Shown: one piece after another, positions 1-6,815 of the stretch
Layout of the letters: every line of letters starts with the position of its first letter
Position numbering within the stretch: the stretch's first letter is position 1
Source of the DNA: an uncultured Bacteroidales bacterium
GTDB taxonomy: Bacteria > Bacteroidota > Bacteroidia > Bacteroidales > P3
Assembly: GCA_900316965.1 (NCBI GenBank)
Contig: ONEY01000021.1
Span: 1-33,914 of the forward strand
Direction of reading: 5' to 3'
DNA: 33,914 bases
The notes under the pieces: generated by a model
Seen by the model: the letters and a program-made list of their open reading frames with translations, nothing else
Database searches by the model: none
What the model was told of the DNA's origin: nothing
Position numbers and translations under genes: made by a program

Positions 1-1
1 C

Positions 2-53
2 CCTCATCCACCGAGCTTGTACTGTACAAGTACCGTACAAGCTCGTGATGAGG
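2..53. repeat. GTAC-rich imperfect hairpin
   Basis: GAGCTTGTAC at 13-22 is matched by its exact reverse complement GTACAAGCTC at 35-44, and outer arms CCTCATC (2-8) and GATGAGG (47-53) also pair. An alternative fold pairs CTTGTAC (16-22) with GTACAAG (24-30). GTAC occurs four times in 20 bases. It could be a terminator-like hairpin (no T tract follows) or a protein-binding or mobile-element end. Confidence 0.6.
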
Positions 54-139
54 CAGCCTGCGGCAGAAGATTCAAGATTGCTCGCTGTATTTAATTTATT
101 TTTAAGGTGCTCGCAGCCTGCGGCACAAGATTCAAGATT
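53..139. repeat. Direct repeat, 60-bp period (1.5 copies)
   Basis: Bases 53-79 and 113-139 are identical in 26 of 27 positions (they differ at 66/126) and start exactly 60 bp apart. The intervening part contains the AT-rich block that recurs at 544. This looks like a partial tandem duplication inside a dispersed intergenic repeat. Confidence 0.7.
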
Positions 140-143
140 CAAG
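81..143. repeat. 63-nt dispersed repeat, copy A
   Basis: The first 39 bases (81-119) are identical to 544-582, and the next 24 match 583-606 with three mismatches. The unit has an AT-rich core followed by a GC-rich segment and two GATTCAA-type heptamers. Copy A is followed directly by the 20-nt module at 143-162. Confidence 0.8.
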
Positions 144-264
144 AGCGCCAGCGAGCAAAGCCATGAAGCCCAAAGTGCCGCAACCACCAAAGTATATTGT
201 AAACCAACAAAATAGACAACAACCAAAGGGGCAATACCGATAATTCCACAAAGTTGTGGTCCAC

Positions 265-300
265 AAAGTTGTGAACTTTTCAAAAAAAGTTGTATCTTTG
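265..300 (+). promoter_or_regulatory. Bacteroidota-type promoter with overlapping palindromic operator
   Basis: A TTG at 269-271 and TATCTTTG at 293-300 are separated by 21 bp, matching the known Bacteroides -33/-7 arrangement (TTTG and TAnnTTTG). The -33 part lies inside a perfect palindrome, AAAGTT-GTG-AACTTT (265-279). Just upstream are two 13-bp direct repeats beginning CCACAAAG (246-258 and 261-273) and an odd palindrome TTGTGG-T-CCACAA (254-266). Such layouts are typical of autoregulated HTH operons, but no intact gene lies downstream, so any regulated product is missing, decayed or an RNA. Confidence 0.5.
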
Positions 301-468
301 CATTTGAAAACCAACACACTTAGGACAAGCAAGAGCTCATTGTAGACGATCTGCGCACGTTCAGCGGCAATGTGAGATCGAACTAAAAAACACTTCTACA
401 ACAACGGTGTACGCAACACAACACTTGGAAACTACAAGCCTTGGGGTGCCGAATGATACACGACCATA

Positions 469-502
469 ATTTTAAAGTGGTCGAATTTGACCACTTTAAA
501 AT
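469..502. repeat. Perfect 14-bp inverted repeat, 6-nt loop
   Basis: Arm 469-482 (starting ATTTTAAAG and ending GGTC) pairs perfectly with 489-502 around the loop GAATTT. It lacks a following T tract, so a standard intrinsic terminator is not obvious. It lies about 165-195 bases downstream of the expected start from the promoter at 265-300, so it could form the 3' end of a small RNA; it could equally be an operator or an element end. Confidence 0.7.
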
Positions 503-543
503 GCAAGCCGACTTAACCAATTTTGTATTGGATTCAGGATTGA

Positions 544-606
544 CTCGCTGTATTTAATTTATTTTTAAGGTGCTCGCAGCCTTCGGTACAGGATTCAAGA
601 TTCAAG
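544..606. repeat. 63-nt dispersed repeat, copy B
   Basis: Second copy of the unit at 81-143: 39 identical bases followed by a 24-base stretch with three differences. Here it is separated from its GAGCGC-type partner module (684-703) by 77 bases that are absent from copy A. Confidence 0.8.
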
Positions 607-683
607 TTTCAAGGTCGCCGCAGGCAAGCAATTTCTGTTTTTTTCTGTCTTTTCTGTCCTTTTCTGAAATGAAGAAGAGAGGT

Positions 684-703
684 GAGCGCTAGCGAGCAAA
701 GCC
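684..703. repeat. 20-nt repeat module, second copy
   Basis: This 20-mer (GAGCGCTAGCG...) matches 143-162 with one change (T for C at the seventh base). In the first copy it abuts the 63-nt unit; here the two are separated by a T-rich insertion containing several TTTCTGT iterations. Confidence 0.7.
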
Positions 704-841
704 TCCCGCAAAAAAAAGCCAAGAGTTCTTTGACCTGTTGTTTACCAAAAAAATAGGTTATTATGCCTTGCGCAACAAGGCCGCCGCTCTGCAACGCACT
801 CCTATACAATATACTATAAACTTTATACTACCCCACCTTTA

Positions 842-1516
842 CTAATTAGGGAAATGTTTTATTCTGTCTGCGTCTATGCGCTCGCCACTTTCCGAAGCAC
901 CAATTTCTAACAATGGTATCCTCTTTTTTTCAATCACAATCATTCCCAGCATATTAGATTTAGAAAGTCGTTGGATGGATATGCTCACCTCGTCTTTCTG
1001 CTTGCTATCCAATTCGATGGTGGCCGTAGAGGTACGGTAACCAATGCACGACACTATAAGCTCATATTTGCCAACAGGCACTTGCAATGAGAATTGCCCA
1101 TCCAAATCGGTAGCGGTCCCCGTGACTATGTCACCATTCTGCCGCAAAATAACGTTGGCGAATGCCAGAGGCTCGTCGGTCTCTTTTTCCCTCACCATGC
1201 CTTTGAACAGACATGTGTCCCTCTTTATGCTGACCTCTGATGGCGTGGTGGCTTTGTTTTCAATGTTGCTGTTTTGCGCTGAGGCCGTAAGCATTCCAGC
1301 GGTGAGCCCCAAGGTCATGCCCGCCACAACGGCAACGCGTCCCAAAGCCACTCGCAAAGTAAGCTCTCTCTCGAGGGTTTGCAGTTCAGCCTCGCATCCT
1401 GGACAAGTTCCTGTGCATTGGTCCATCATGTCGCAATCAGCAATCTCGATGTCGATGCCATTGTCTTTGGCTATCTTGCGACGCAGCTCTTTGAGTTGTT
1501 TGCATGTTGTGTTCAT
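842..1516 (-). CDS. Membrane protein with N-terminal cysteine cluster and CarboxypepD_reg-like domain
   Basis: A 224-residue protein. Residues 1-55 are hydrophilic and hold Cys5, Cys28, Cys34, Cys38 and Cys41 (core CTGTCPGCE), a likely metal-binding cluster. A single hydrophobic helix follows at about 56-79. Residues about 102-185 resemble the CarboxypepD_reg-like beta-sandwich found at the N-terminus of TonB-dependent receptors, including the conserved DLDGQFSLQVPVGKYEL stretch. The layout suggests a cytoplasmic zinc-binding head, one TM helix and an extracytoplasmic domain, which loosely recalls anti-sigma factors, but no sigma factor lies nearby and I would not assign that role. The start lies 15 bp downstream of the hflX stop, so it is probably the last gene of the transcript. 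The function is unknown; the domain call is fairly secure. Confidence 0.85.
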   Translation of the reverse strand: MNTTCKQLKELRRKIAKDNGIDIEIADCDMMDQCTGTCPGCEAELQTLERELTLRVALGRVAVVAGMTLGLTAGMLTASAQNSNIENKATTPSEVSIKRDTCLFKGMVREKETDEPLAFANVILRQNGDIVTGTATDLDGQFSLQVPVGKYELIVSCIGYRTSTATIELDSKQKDEVSISIQRLSKSNMLGMIVIEKKRIPLLEIGASESGERIDADRIKHFPN

Positions 1517-1531
1517 GGTCGTATAGTTTTT

Positions 1532-2830
1532 TTACCACAAAAAGTTGTTGTAGGGATACCTCACGGCATGAATCCGCTTGATCTCGTCGTACATCATAGT
1601 TCGCAGGGATTCTATATTCTCACGCTTGGCGGCGGAGATGAACACTGTGGGCTGGGCGTTCTCCTTGGCCAGCCACGAGTTTTGAAGCATCTCCAAGGTC
1701 CAGTTCTTTTTGGTCATAGGCGTGAGGTCGTCCTCATCCTTCTTCTCGAAGGTGTAGGCATCCACCTTGTTGAACACCATAATGGTAGGTTTGTCGGCGG
1801 CACCAATCTCGTCGAGGGTGCGGTTGACAGAATCAATCTGCTGCTCATAGTCGGGATGGGAAATATCGACCACATGAAGCAGCAAGTCGGCCTCGCTGAC
1901 CTCGTCAAGAGTAGACTTGAACGACTCGACAAGCCCATGGGGCAGCTTGCGAATGAAACCCACAGTGTCGGTGAGCAGAAAAGGCAAATTGTCGAAAACC
2001 ACCTTACGCACTGTTGTGTCGAGGGTGGCGAAGAGTTTGTTCTCGGCAAAGACATCGGACTTGGAAAGCAGGTTCATGAGCGTCGACTTGCCCACGTTGG
2101 TGTAGCCCACCAGAGCCACACGCACGAGGCTCTCTCTGTTCTTGCGCTGCTGCACCTTCTGCTTGTCAATGTCGCGGAGACGCTCTTTGAGCAAAGTTAT
2201 CTTCTCGGTGATAAGTCGGCGGTCGGTCTCTATCTGGCTCTCGCCAGGGCCACGCATACCTATGCCACCTCGCTGCCTCTCAAGGTGGGTCCACATTCGT
2301 GTTAGTCGCGGCAGCATATATTGCAGCTGAGCCAGCTCGACCTGAGTCTTGGCTATAGAGGTTCTGGCACGCTTGGCGAAAATGTCCAGTATCAACGTGG
2401 TACGGTCTAGTATTCGGCACTCAAAAGCCCTCTCAAGGTTGCGCAGCTGGGCTGGCGACAGTTCATCGTCGAAGACTATGAAGTCGACATCCAGGGCGTT
2501 CTTGTATTCCACCACCTCTTCCAGTTTTCCGCTACCAATATAGGTGCGGCTGTCGGGGCGATCCAGTTTTTGTATCACAGACTTCACCGGCACACCTCCT
2601 GCAGTTTCGAGCAAGAAGGCCAACTCGTTGAGGCACTCCTCTGTTCGCTCCATAGAGCTCTTGGCGTCGCACACAGACACCAGTATGGCACGCTCGGGCA
2701 CCACATCGGTAGAGAAGGTGTTGCGCTGCTGGGGTGTGGGACGCTTGCCTTTGTCGATGTTCTCCGACTCCCACACGCCCGTCTGTCCCTTGAATTTCCC
2801 TTTGTTATTCTTCCAATTCGACTGCTTCAT
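1532..2830 (-). CDS. hflX: GTPase HflX
   Basis: A 432-residue ribosome-associated GTPase, which in other bacteria binds the 50S subunit and splits stalled or stress-damaged 70S ribosomes. The N-terminal HflX domain (about 45-225) ends in the characteristic glycine-rich loop RGGIGMRGPGESQIETDRR (187-205). The G domain follows, with G1 GYTNVGKST (242-250), G3 DTVG (288-291) and G4 NKVD (354-357). The first 40 residues are basic and low in complexity, as is common in Bacteroidota homologues. The start codon lies inside the end of the upstream glycosyltransferase gene (26-bp overlap, different frame), so the two are probably translationally coupled. All motif residues are intact. Confidence 0.97.
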   Translation of the reverse strand: MKQSNWKNNKGKFKGQTGVWESENIDKGKRPTPQQRNTFSTDVVPERAILVSVCDAKSSMERTEECLNELAFLLETAGGVPVKSVIQKLDRPDSRTYIGSGKLEEVVEYKNALDVDFIVFDDELSPAQLRNLERAFECRILDRTTLILDIFAKRARTSIAKTQVELAQLQYMLPRLTRMWTHLERQRGGIGMRGPGESQIETDRRLITEKITLLKERLRDIDKQKVQQRKNRESLVRVALVGYTNVGKSTLMNLLSKSDVFAENKLFATLDTTVRKVVFDNLPFLLTDTVGFIRKLPHGLVESFKSTLDEVSEADLLLHVVDISHPDYEQQIDSVNRTLDEIGAADKPTIMVFNKVDAYTFEKKDEDDLTPMTKKNWTLEMLQNSWLAKENAQPTVFISAAKRENIESLRTMMYDEIKRIHAVRYPYNNFLW

Positions 2831-4010
2831 GACCGCTGTGGTTAGAGATGGCTTTTTTCAATACAGCTTCGAGCTGCGAGCATGACGCCTGCCACGAGAA
2901 ATGGCTGCGAACAAACAGGCTTGCGTTGGCTGTCTGGAGCTCGGCTACTTGCTGATTGTCGAGCAGTGTGACGATGGCAGAGGCCAGGCTTTCGGCAGAG
3001 TCGCCAACAAGAATATCCTTGCCCACTTCGGCCTGCAGCGAGACATTGGCCAGCGATGTGGTCACACATGGGATGCCCATAGACATAGCCTCCAACAACT
3101 TGTTCTGCAATCCCGACCCTATACGCATAGGCGCCACAAAGACCTTGGACGAGGCATAGCAGGGGCGTATGTCGCTGACAGAGCCGCTCACCACAACCTT
3201 GTCGGAAGCCAACTTGAGCACCGATGGCTTGGGGGTGGCACCGGCTATCAGCACTCGTGCTTCAGGATGGCTGCGCCACACAATGGGCATGATGTCGCAC
3301 ACCAAGAACTTGGCCGCGTCGATGTTGGGCTTATACTGCATATTGCCACAAAACACCACATCGTAGCTTTTGGGTGTTGGCAGCGGCGCAAAAAAGTCGA
3401 AGTCAACTCCGTTGGGCACAACATCGATAACGGTGTTTTTGTGTTGAGGTATAGCCTCGGCGTCATATTCTGATATGATGGTGAGTGCGTCGAAAATGGA
3501 GCAGGCATTGTATTCGGCCGATCGCAGCATCTTGAACTCGTAATGCAGAGCAAAATAGGGCAGCGAACGATGCTTGACCATACGTCGCTCCATATTCATG
3601 GACAGGGCGTCCTGGAAATCGAGCACCTTGGGATAGGGCGAATAGGCCACATATTTGATGACTCTCACCATCTGGGCATATACCACATCGGGGGCAGTCT
3701 TTGCCTCAAATTCGCGGTAGCTGGCGCGGGCCCTTGCCGAATCCCAATAGCCTATCTGCATAGAGCGCACCGTGAAGAAATTGCGCACCACCCGGAAGAG
3801 GCTTCTGAACTTGGAGAGCCGCGCCACGCAGATATCTTTGCAGTATTTACGCATCTCTTGTATTGCCTCGTCGCCAACCTTTTCGTGGCTTAGGGCAAAG
3901 AGATAGACCTCGTTGTTGACAGACAGCGATTTTATTTGATGGTAAGCCCTGAGTTTGTCGCCCTTCTCCAACGGATAGGGGAAACGAGGAAGGACTACTA
4001 GTATTTTCAT
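2805..4010 (-). CDS. Family 4 glycosyltransferase
   Basis: A 401-residue GT-B fold glycosyltransferase expected to transfer a sugar from a nucleotide donor onto a surface polysaccharide or lipid-linked acceptor at the cytoplasmic membrane face. The N-terminus (PRFPYPLEKGDKLRAYHQI) closely resembles the TIGR03087 group of PEP-CTERM/EpsH-associated sugar transferases. The donor-binding half has FCGNMQYKPNIDAAKFL (about 231-247) and the GT4 C-terminal motif APMRIGSGLQNKLLEAMSMG. There is no signal peptide or TM segment. It sits 55 bp downstream of the topoisomerase gene and overlaps hflX by 26 bp. No other polysaccharide genes are adjacent, so the acceptor cannot be named. Confidence 0.9.
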   Translation of the reverse strand: MKILVVLPRFPYPLEKGDKLRAYHQIKSLSVNNEVYLFALSHEKVGDEAIQEMRKYCKDICVARLSKFRSLFRVVRNFFTVRSMQIGYWDSARARASYREFEAKTAPDVVYAQMVRVIKYVAYSPYPKVLDFQDALSMNMERRMVKHRSLPYFALHYEFKMLRSAEYNACSIFDALTIISEYDAEAIPQHKNTVIDVVPNGVDFDFFAPLPTPKSYDVVFCGNMQYKPNIDAAKFLVCDIMPIVWRSHPEARVLIAGATPKPSVLKLASDKVVVSGSVSDIRPCYASSKVFVAPMRIGSGLQNKLLEAMSMGIPCVTTSLANVSLQAEVGKDILVGDSAESLASAIVTLLDNQQVAELQTANASLFVRSHFSWQASCSQLEAVLKKAISNHSGHEAVELEE

Positions 4011-4065
4011 GGATATATTATTTGTCTTTTTTGTTGTTCGTTTATCATTCTATTGCTTGGCAGGA

Positions 4066-6762
4066 TCAGAAAAGCGAAGTCTGGGTGCCTTCGGCAAAGC
4101 CCTCTCTGTCGTTAGGCTCGCTGGCGACAAAGAAGTCCTCGCTGCCTGTCTCCTCTTCGGGCTCCTCTTCGGGCTCGGGCTCTGGCTCTGGCTCGGGAAG
4201 GGGATCCAGCCACTTAAACTCTTTCACAGCCGACGTGGTGACACGCTTGCCCTTGGCTCTGAAGCCTTTGACACCAATGAAATCGAAGACATCGACAATC
4301 TCGGACTCAATCTTCTTGTTGGCACTCTCGTCGTACACTATCTCAAGGCGTGGGAAAGTGTCGAAGGCAAAGGTAACCATTACGTCGCCCGACTCAACAT
4401 CGATGAAAGGCAGCTTTTTGTCAAACTCGTCGACAAGGAAGCGCTTGATGTAGTAGCCTTTGTTCTCGACCGACTGGTACACAACCGACACTATTGTTTT
4501 GGCGTTGAACTTGCGAATCTCTATGAGGTCGTCGTCGAAATGGTTGCCCAAATCGAAATTGGTGGTGCGGAAGTAGCCCGACTGCATGAGTGTGAGAATC
4601 TTATCCTTACCCTTAAACTCGCCAAGGAATATGCCAGCCTCGTTGACATTGAGGCGTTTGACACTTTCGTCGAACCATATCTTGCGGGCTCCTAGCGTAG
4701 AGACACCCTCACCCTTGAGGTTGATGTTGCGCACAGCGTTGCGAGTGAGTATGTTGCCCATCGAAGAGCGACCCTTGATGGCCAGTGTGGCAAAATTGAA
4801 GTCGAAACTAGTCTTTTTCAACTTAGGCTTGGAGACATGATGCACGGTGACTATCTCGGCCTCGCCGTTGGGATTGGCGGTGAAATAAAGAATCTTGGTC
4901 CCCTTGGTACCTTTGGTAAGGGTATATTCCTTGTCGCGCGTGATGCCCAGCACCGAGAATCGCTTGACATAAACATAGCCGAAGGCCCCGTCACGATAAA
5001 TCATATTGTATACTGTGCGCTCATCGCCTTTTCTGAACAGACCCAGATACTCAATCTCTTTGCACTCGGTAGAGCCCACAAAGCCCTTCTCCTGCACCTT
5101 GGTGACCATCATGGTGCCGTCTTTGCGGAAGACAATGATGTCGTCCATCTTAGAGCAGTCGAAGGCATACTCGGCGCCCTCGTCTTTCTTGAGCGCATAG
5201 CCGGCAAAACCAGTGGCCTTGTTGACATAGAGTTTCTCGTTGGCAACGGCAACGGCAACAGCCTGGATGTCCTCAAAGGAGCGTATCTCGGTCTTTCGCT
5301 CTCTTCCCTTGCCATATTTCTCCAAGATGTGGCGGAAATAGGCTATGGCATACTCGGTGAGGTGTTGCAGGTGGTTCTTTGTCTCATCGATGTTCATCTC
5401 GATGTTGGCAATCTCGTCGTCGGCTTTCTTGATGTCGAACTTGGAGATCTTGCGCACTGGCTTCTCACACAGCTTCAAAACATCGTCGCGTGTTATCTCT
5501 TTCTTGAGGTGTTTGCGGTATGGGTCGAAGGCACGCTCGATGGCGGTAACCTGATCTTCCCAGCTGTCCTGGTCTTTCTCGAGTTGTTTGTAGATCCGCT
5601 TTTCGAAGAATATCTTTTCGAGCGAAATCCAATGCCACTTGTCCTCGAGCTCGGCAAGCTGTATTTCGAGCTCCTGCCGCAGAAGGTCTTTGGTGCGGAA
5701 AGTAGAGTGGCGCAGTATTTCTGACGCCGTCATAAAGACCGGCTTGTTGTTGACAATGACGCAAGTTTGCGGCGAAAAGCTGATTTGGCAGTTGGTGAAG
5801 GCGTAGAGTGCGTCAATCATCTGGTCGGGCGACACTCCCTGAGGCAGGAACACCACTATCTCGACCTGGGCGGCAGTGTTGTCGTTGACCTTCTTGATCT
5901 TGATTTTGCCCTTCTCGTTGGCTTTCAGAATGCTGTCTATGAGCACATCGGTGGTCACTGTGTAGGGCAGCTCGGTGATGACAATAGCCTTCTGCTTCTC
6001 GTCGTAATGCATTTTGGCTCGTATACGCAAACGGCCACCCTGAGCGCCATCGTTGTATTTAGACACATCGATGAGTCCACCCGTAGGGAAATCGGGATAG
6101 ATCTCGAAGGGCACATTCTGGAGTATCTTGATAGAGCATTCCAGCAGTTCGCAGAAGTTGTACGGCAGAATGACCGAGGTCAATGTGACTGCGATACCCT
6201 TGGTGCCCTGGGCCAAGAGGAGGGGGAACTTGATGGGGAGCGACACAGGCTCTTGTTTGCGTCCATCGTATGAGGGTTTCCACTCGGTGGTTTTCTTGTT
6301 GAAGACAACCTCGTTGGCAAATTTGGATAGTCGCGCCTCAATATATCGTCCTGCTGCTGCATCGTCGCCAGTGAGGATGTTGCCCCAGTTACCCTGGCAG
6401 TCGATAAGGAGGTCTTTCTGCCCAAGGTTGACAAGAGCGTCTTTGATAGAGGCATCGCCGTGGGGATGGTACTGCATAGTGTTGCCCACAATGTTGGCGA
6501 CTTTGGTGAATCGTCCATCATCGGTCTCCTTCATGGCATGGAGAATGCGGCGCTGCACAGGTTTCAATCCATCGTCAATGTCGGGCACACTGCGGTCGAG
6601 GATGACATCGGAGGCATAGTCGATCCAATAGTCTTTAAACATGGCGTTGAGCGAGATGGTCTCACCGTCACGTTCCAAATTGCGGCCATCTTTGCCATCG
6701 TCTGCTGGAGGCAGCGAGCCGCTATGGGGTATGTTATCTTGATTGCTGTTATTGTCTTGCAT
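4066..6762 (-). CDS. parC: DNA topoisomerase IV subunit A (GyrA/ParC family)
   Basis: An 898-residue type IIA topoisomerase breakage-reunion subunit, which cuts and rejoins DNA together with a ParE/GyrB ATPase partner not present here. The winged-helix domain has DGLKPVQRRIL (64-74), YHPHGD (98-103) and the catalytic Tyr140 in GRYIEARLSKF. The position equivalent to the quinolone-contact Ser83 (GyrA) or Ser80 (ParC) is Ala104. A central coiled-coil and a C-terminal DNA-wrapping region follow. The last ~45 residues form an acidic proline/glutamate tract followed by the final residues QTSLF, which resemble a sliding-clamp-binding peptide. The LGQKDLLIDCQGNWGNILTG stretch is, from memory, typical of the Bacteroidota ParC-like rather than GyrA protein. 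It lies 53 bp downstream of folC. Confidence 0.93.
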   Translation of the reverse strand: MQDNNSNQDNIPHSGSLPPADDGKDGRNLERDGETISLNAMFKDYWIDYASDVILDRSVPDIDDGLKPVQRRILHAMKETDDGRFTKVANIVGNTMQYHPHGDASIKDALVNLGQKDLLIDCQGNWGNILTGDDAAAGRYIEARLSKFANEVVFNKKTTEWKPSYDGRKQEPVSLPIKFPLLLAQGTKGIAVTLTSVILPYNFCELLECSIKILQNVPFEIYPDFPTGGLIDVSKYNDGAQGGRLRIRAKMHYDEKQKAIVITELPYTVTTDVLIDSILKANEKGKIKIKKVNDNTAAQVEIVVFLPQGVSPDQMIDALYAFTNCQISFSPQTCVIVNNKPVFMTASEILRHSTFRTKDLLRQELEIQLAELEDKWHWISLEKIFFEKRIYKQLEKDQDSWEDQVTAIERAFDPYRKHLKKEITRDDVLKLCEKPVRKISKFDIKKADDEIANIEMNIDETKNHLQHLTEYAIAYFRHILEKYGKGRERKTEIRSFEDIQAVAVAVANEKLYVNKATGFAGYALKKDEGAEYAFDCSKMDDIIVFRKDGTMMVTKVQEKGFVGSTECKEIEYLGLFRKGDERTVYNMIYRDGAFGYVYVKRFSVLGITRDKEYTLTKGTKGTKILYFTANPNGEAEIVTVHHVSKPKLKKTSFDFNFATLAIKGRSSMGNILTRNAVRNINLKGEGVSTLGARKIWFDESVKRLNVNEAGIFLGEFKGKDKILTLMQSGYFRTTNFDLGNHFDDDLIEIRKFNAKTIVSVVYQSVENKGYYIKRFLVDEFDKKLPFIDVESGDVMVTFAFDTFPRLEIVYDESANKKIESEIVDVFDFIGVKGFRAKGKRVTTSAVKEFKWLDPLPEPEPEPEPEEEPEEETGSEDFFVASEPNDREGFAEGTQTSLF

Positions 6763-6815
6763 TGTCGTTTGAGGTGCTAATACTAGTGTATCTAGATTGT
6801 TTCAAGAGTTCTTAA

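Larger units (their letters stand above)
1..841. other. Gene-free repeat-rich intergenic mosaic
   Basis: I see no convincing gene in these 841 bases. They hold a GTAC-rich hairpin, two partial copies of a 60-bp-spaced repeat, a 63-nt repeat present at the start and again near 544, many short GATTCAA/TTCAAG iterations, a promoter with operator-like palindromes, a perfect 14-bp inverted repeat, and T-rich TTTCTGT iterations at about 632-666. Short open stretches with coding-like codons (about 376-453, 453-554 and 693-842, plus strand) lack proper starts or context and may be remnants. The region lies downstream of the end of the minus-strand gene run. Confidence 0.75.

Noticed and set aside
53..139. 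CRISPR-like tandem repeat
   Set aside because: Only about 1.5 copies at a 60-bp period, no spacers of uniform length and no cas genes.
1379..2305. A 308-codon plus-strand open frame over hflX
   Set aside because: Shadow of the hflX GTPase domain; no start context or family pattern.
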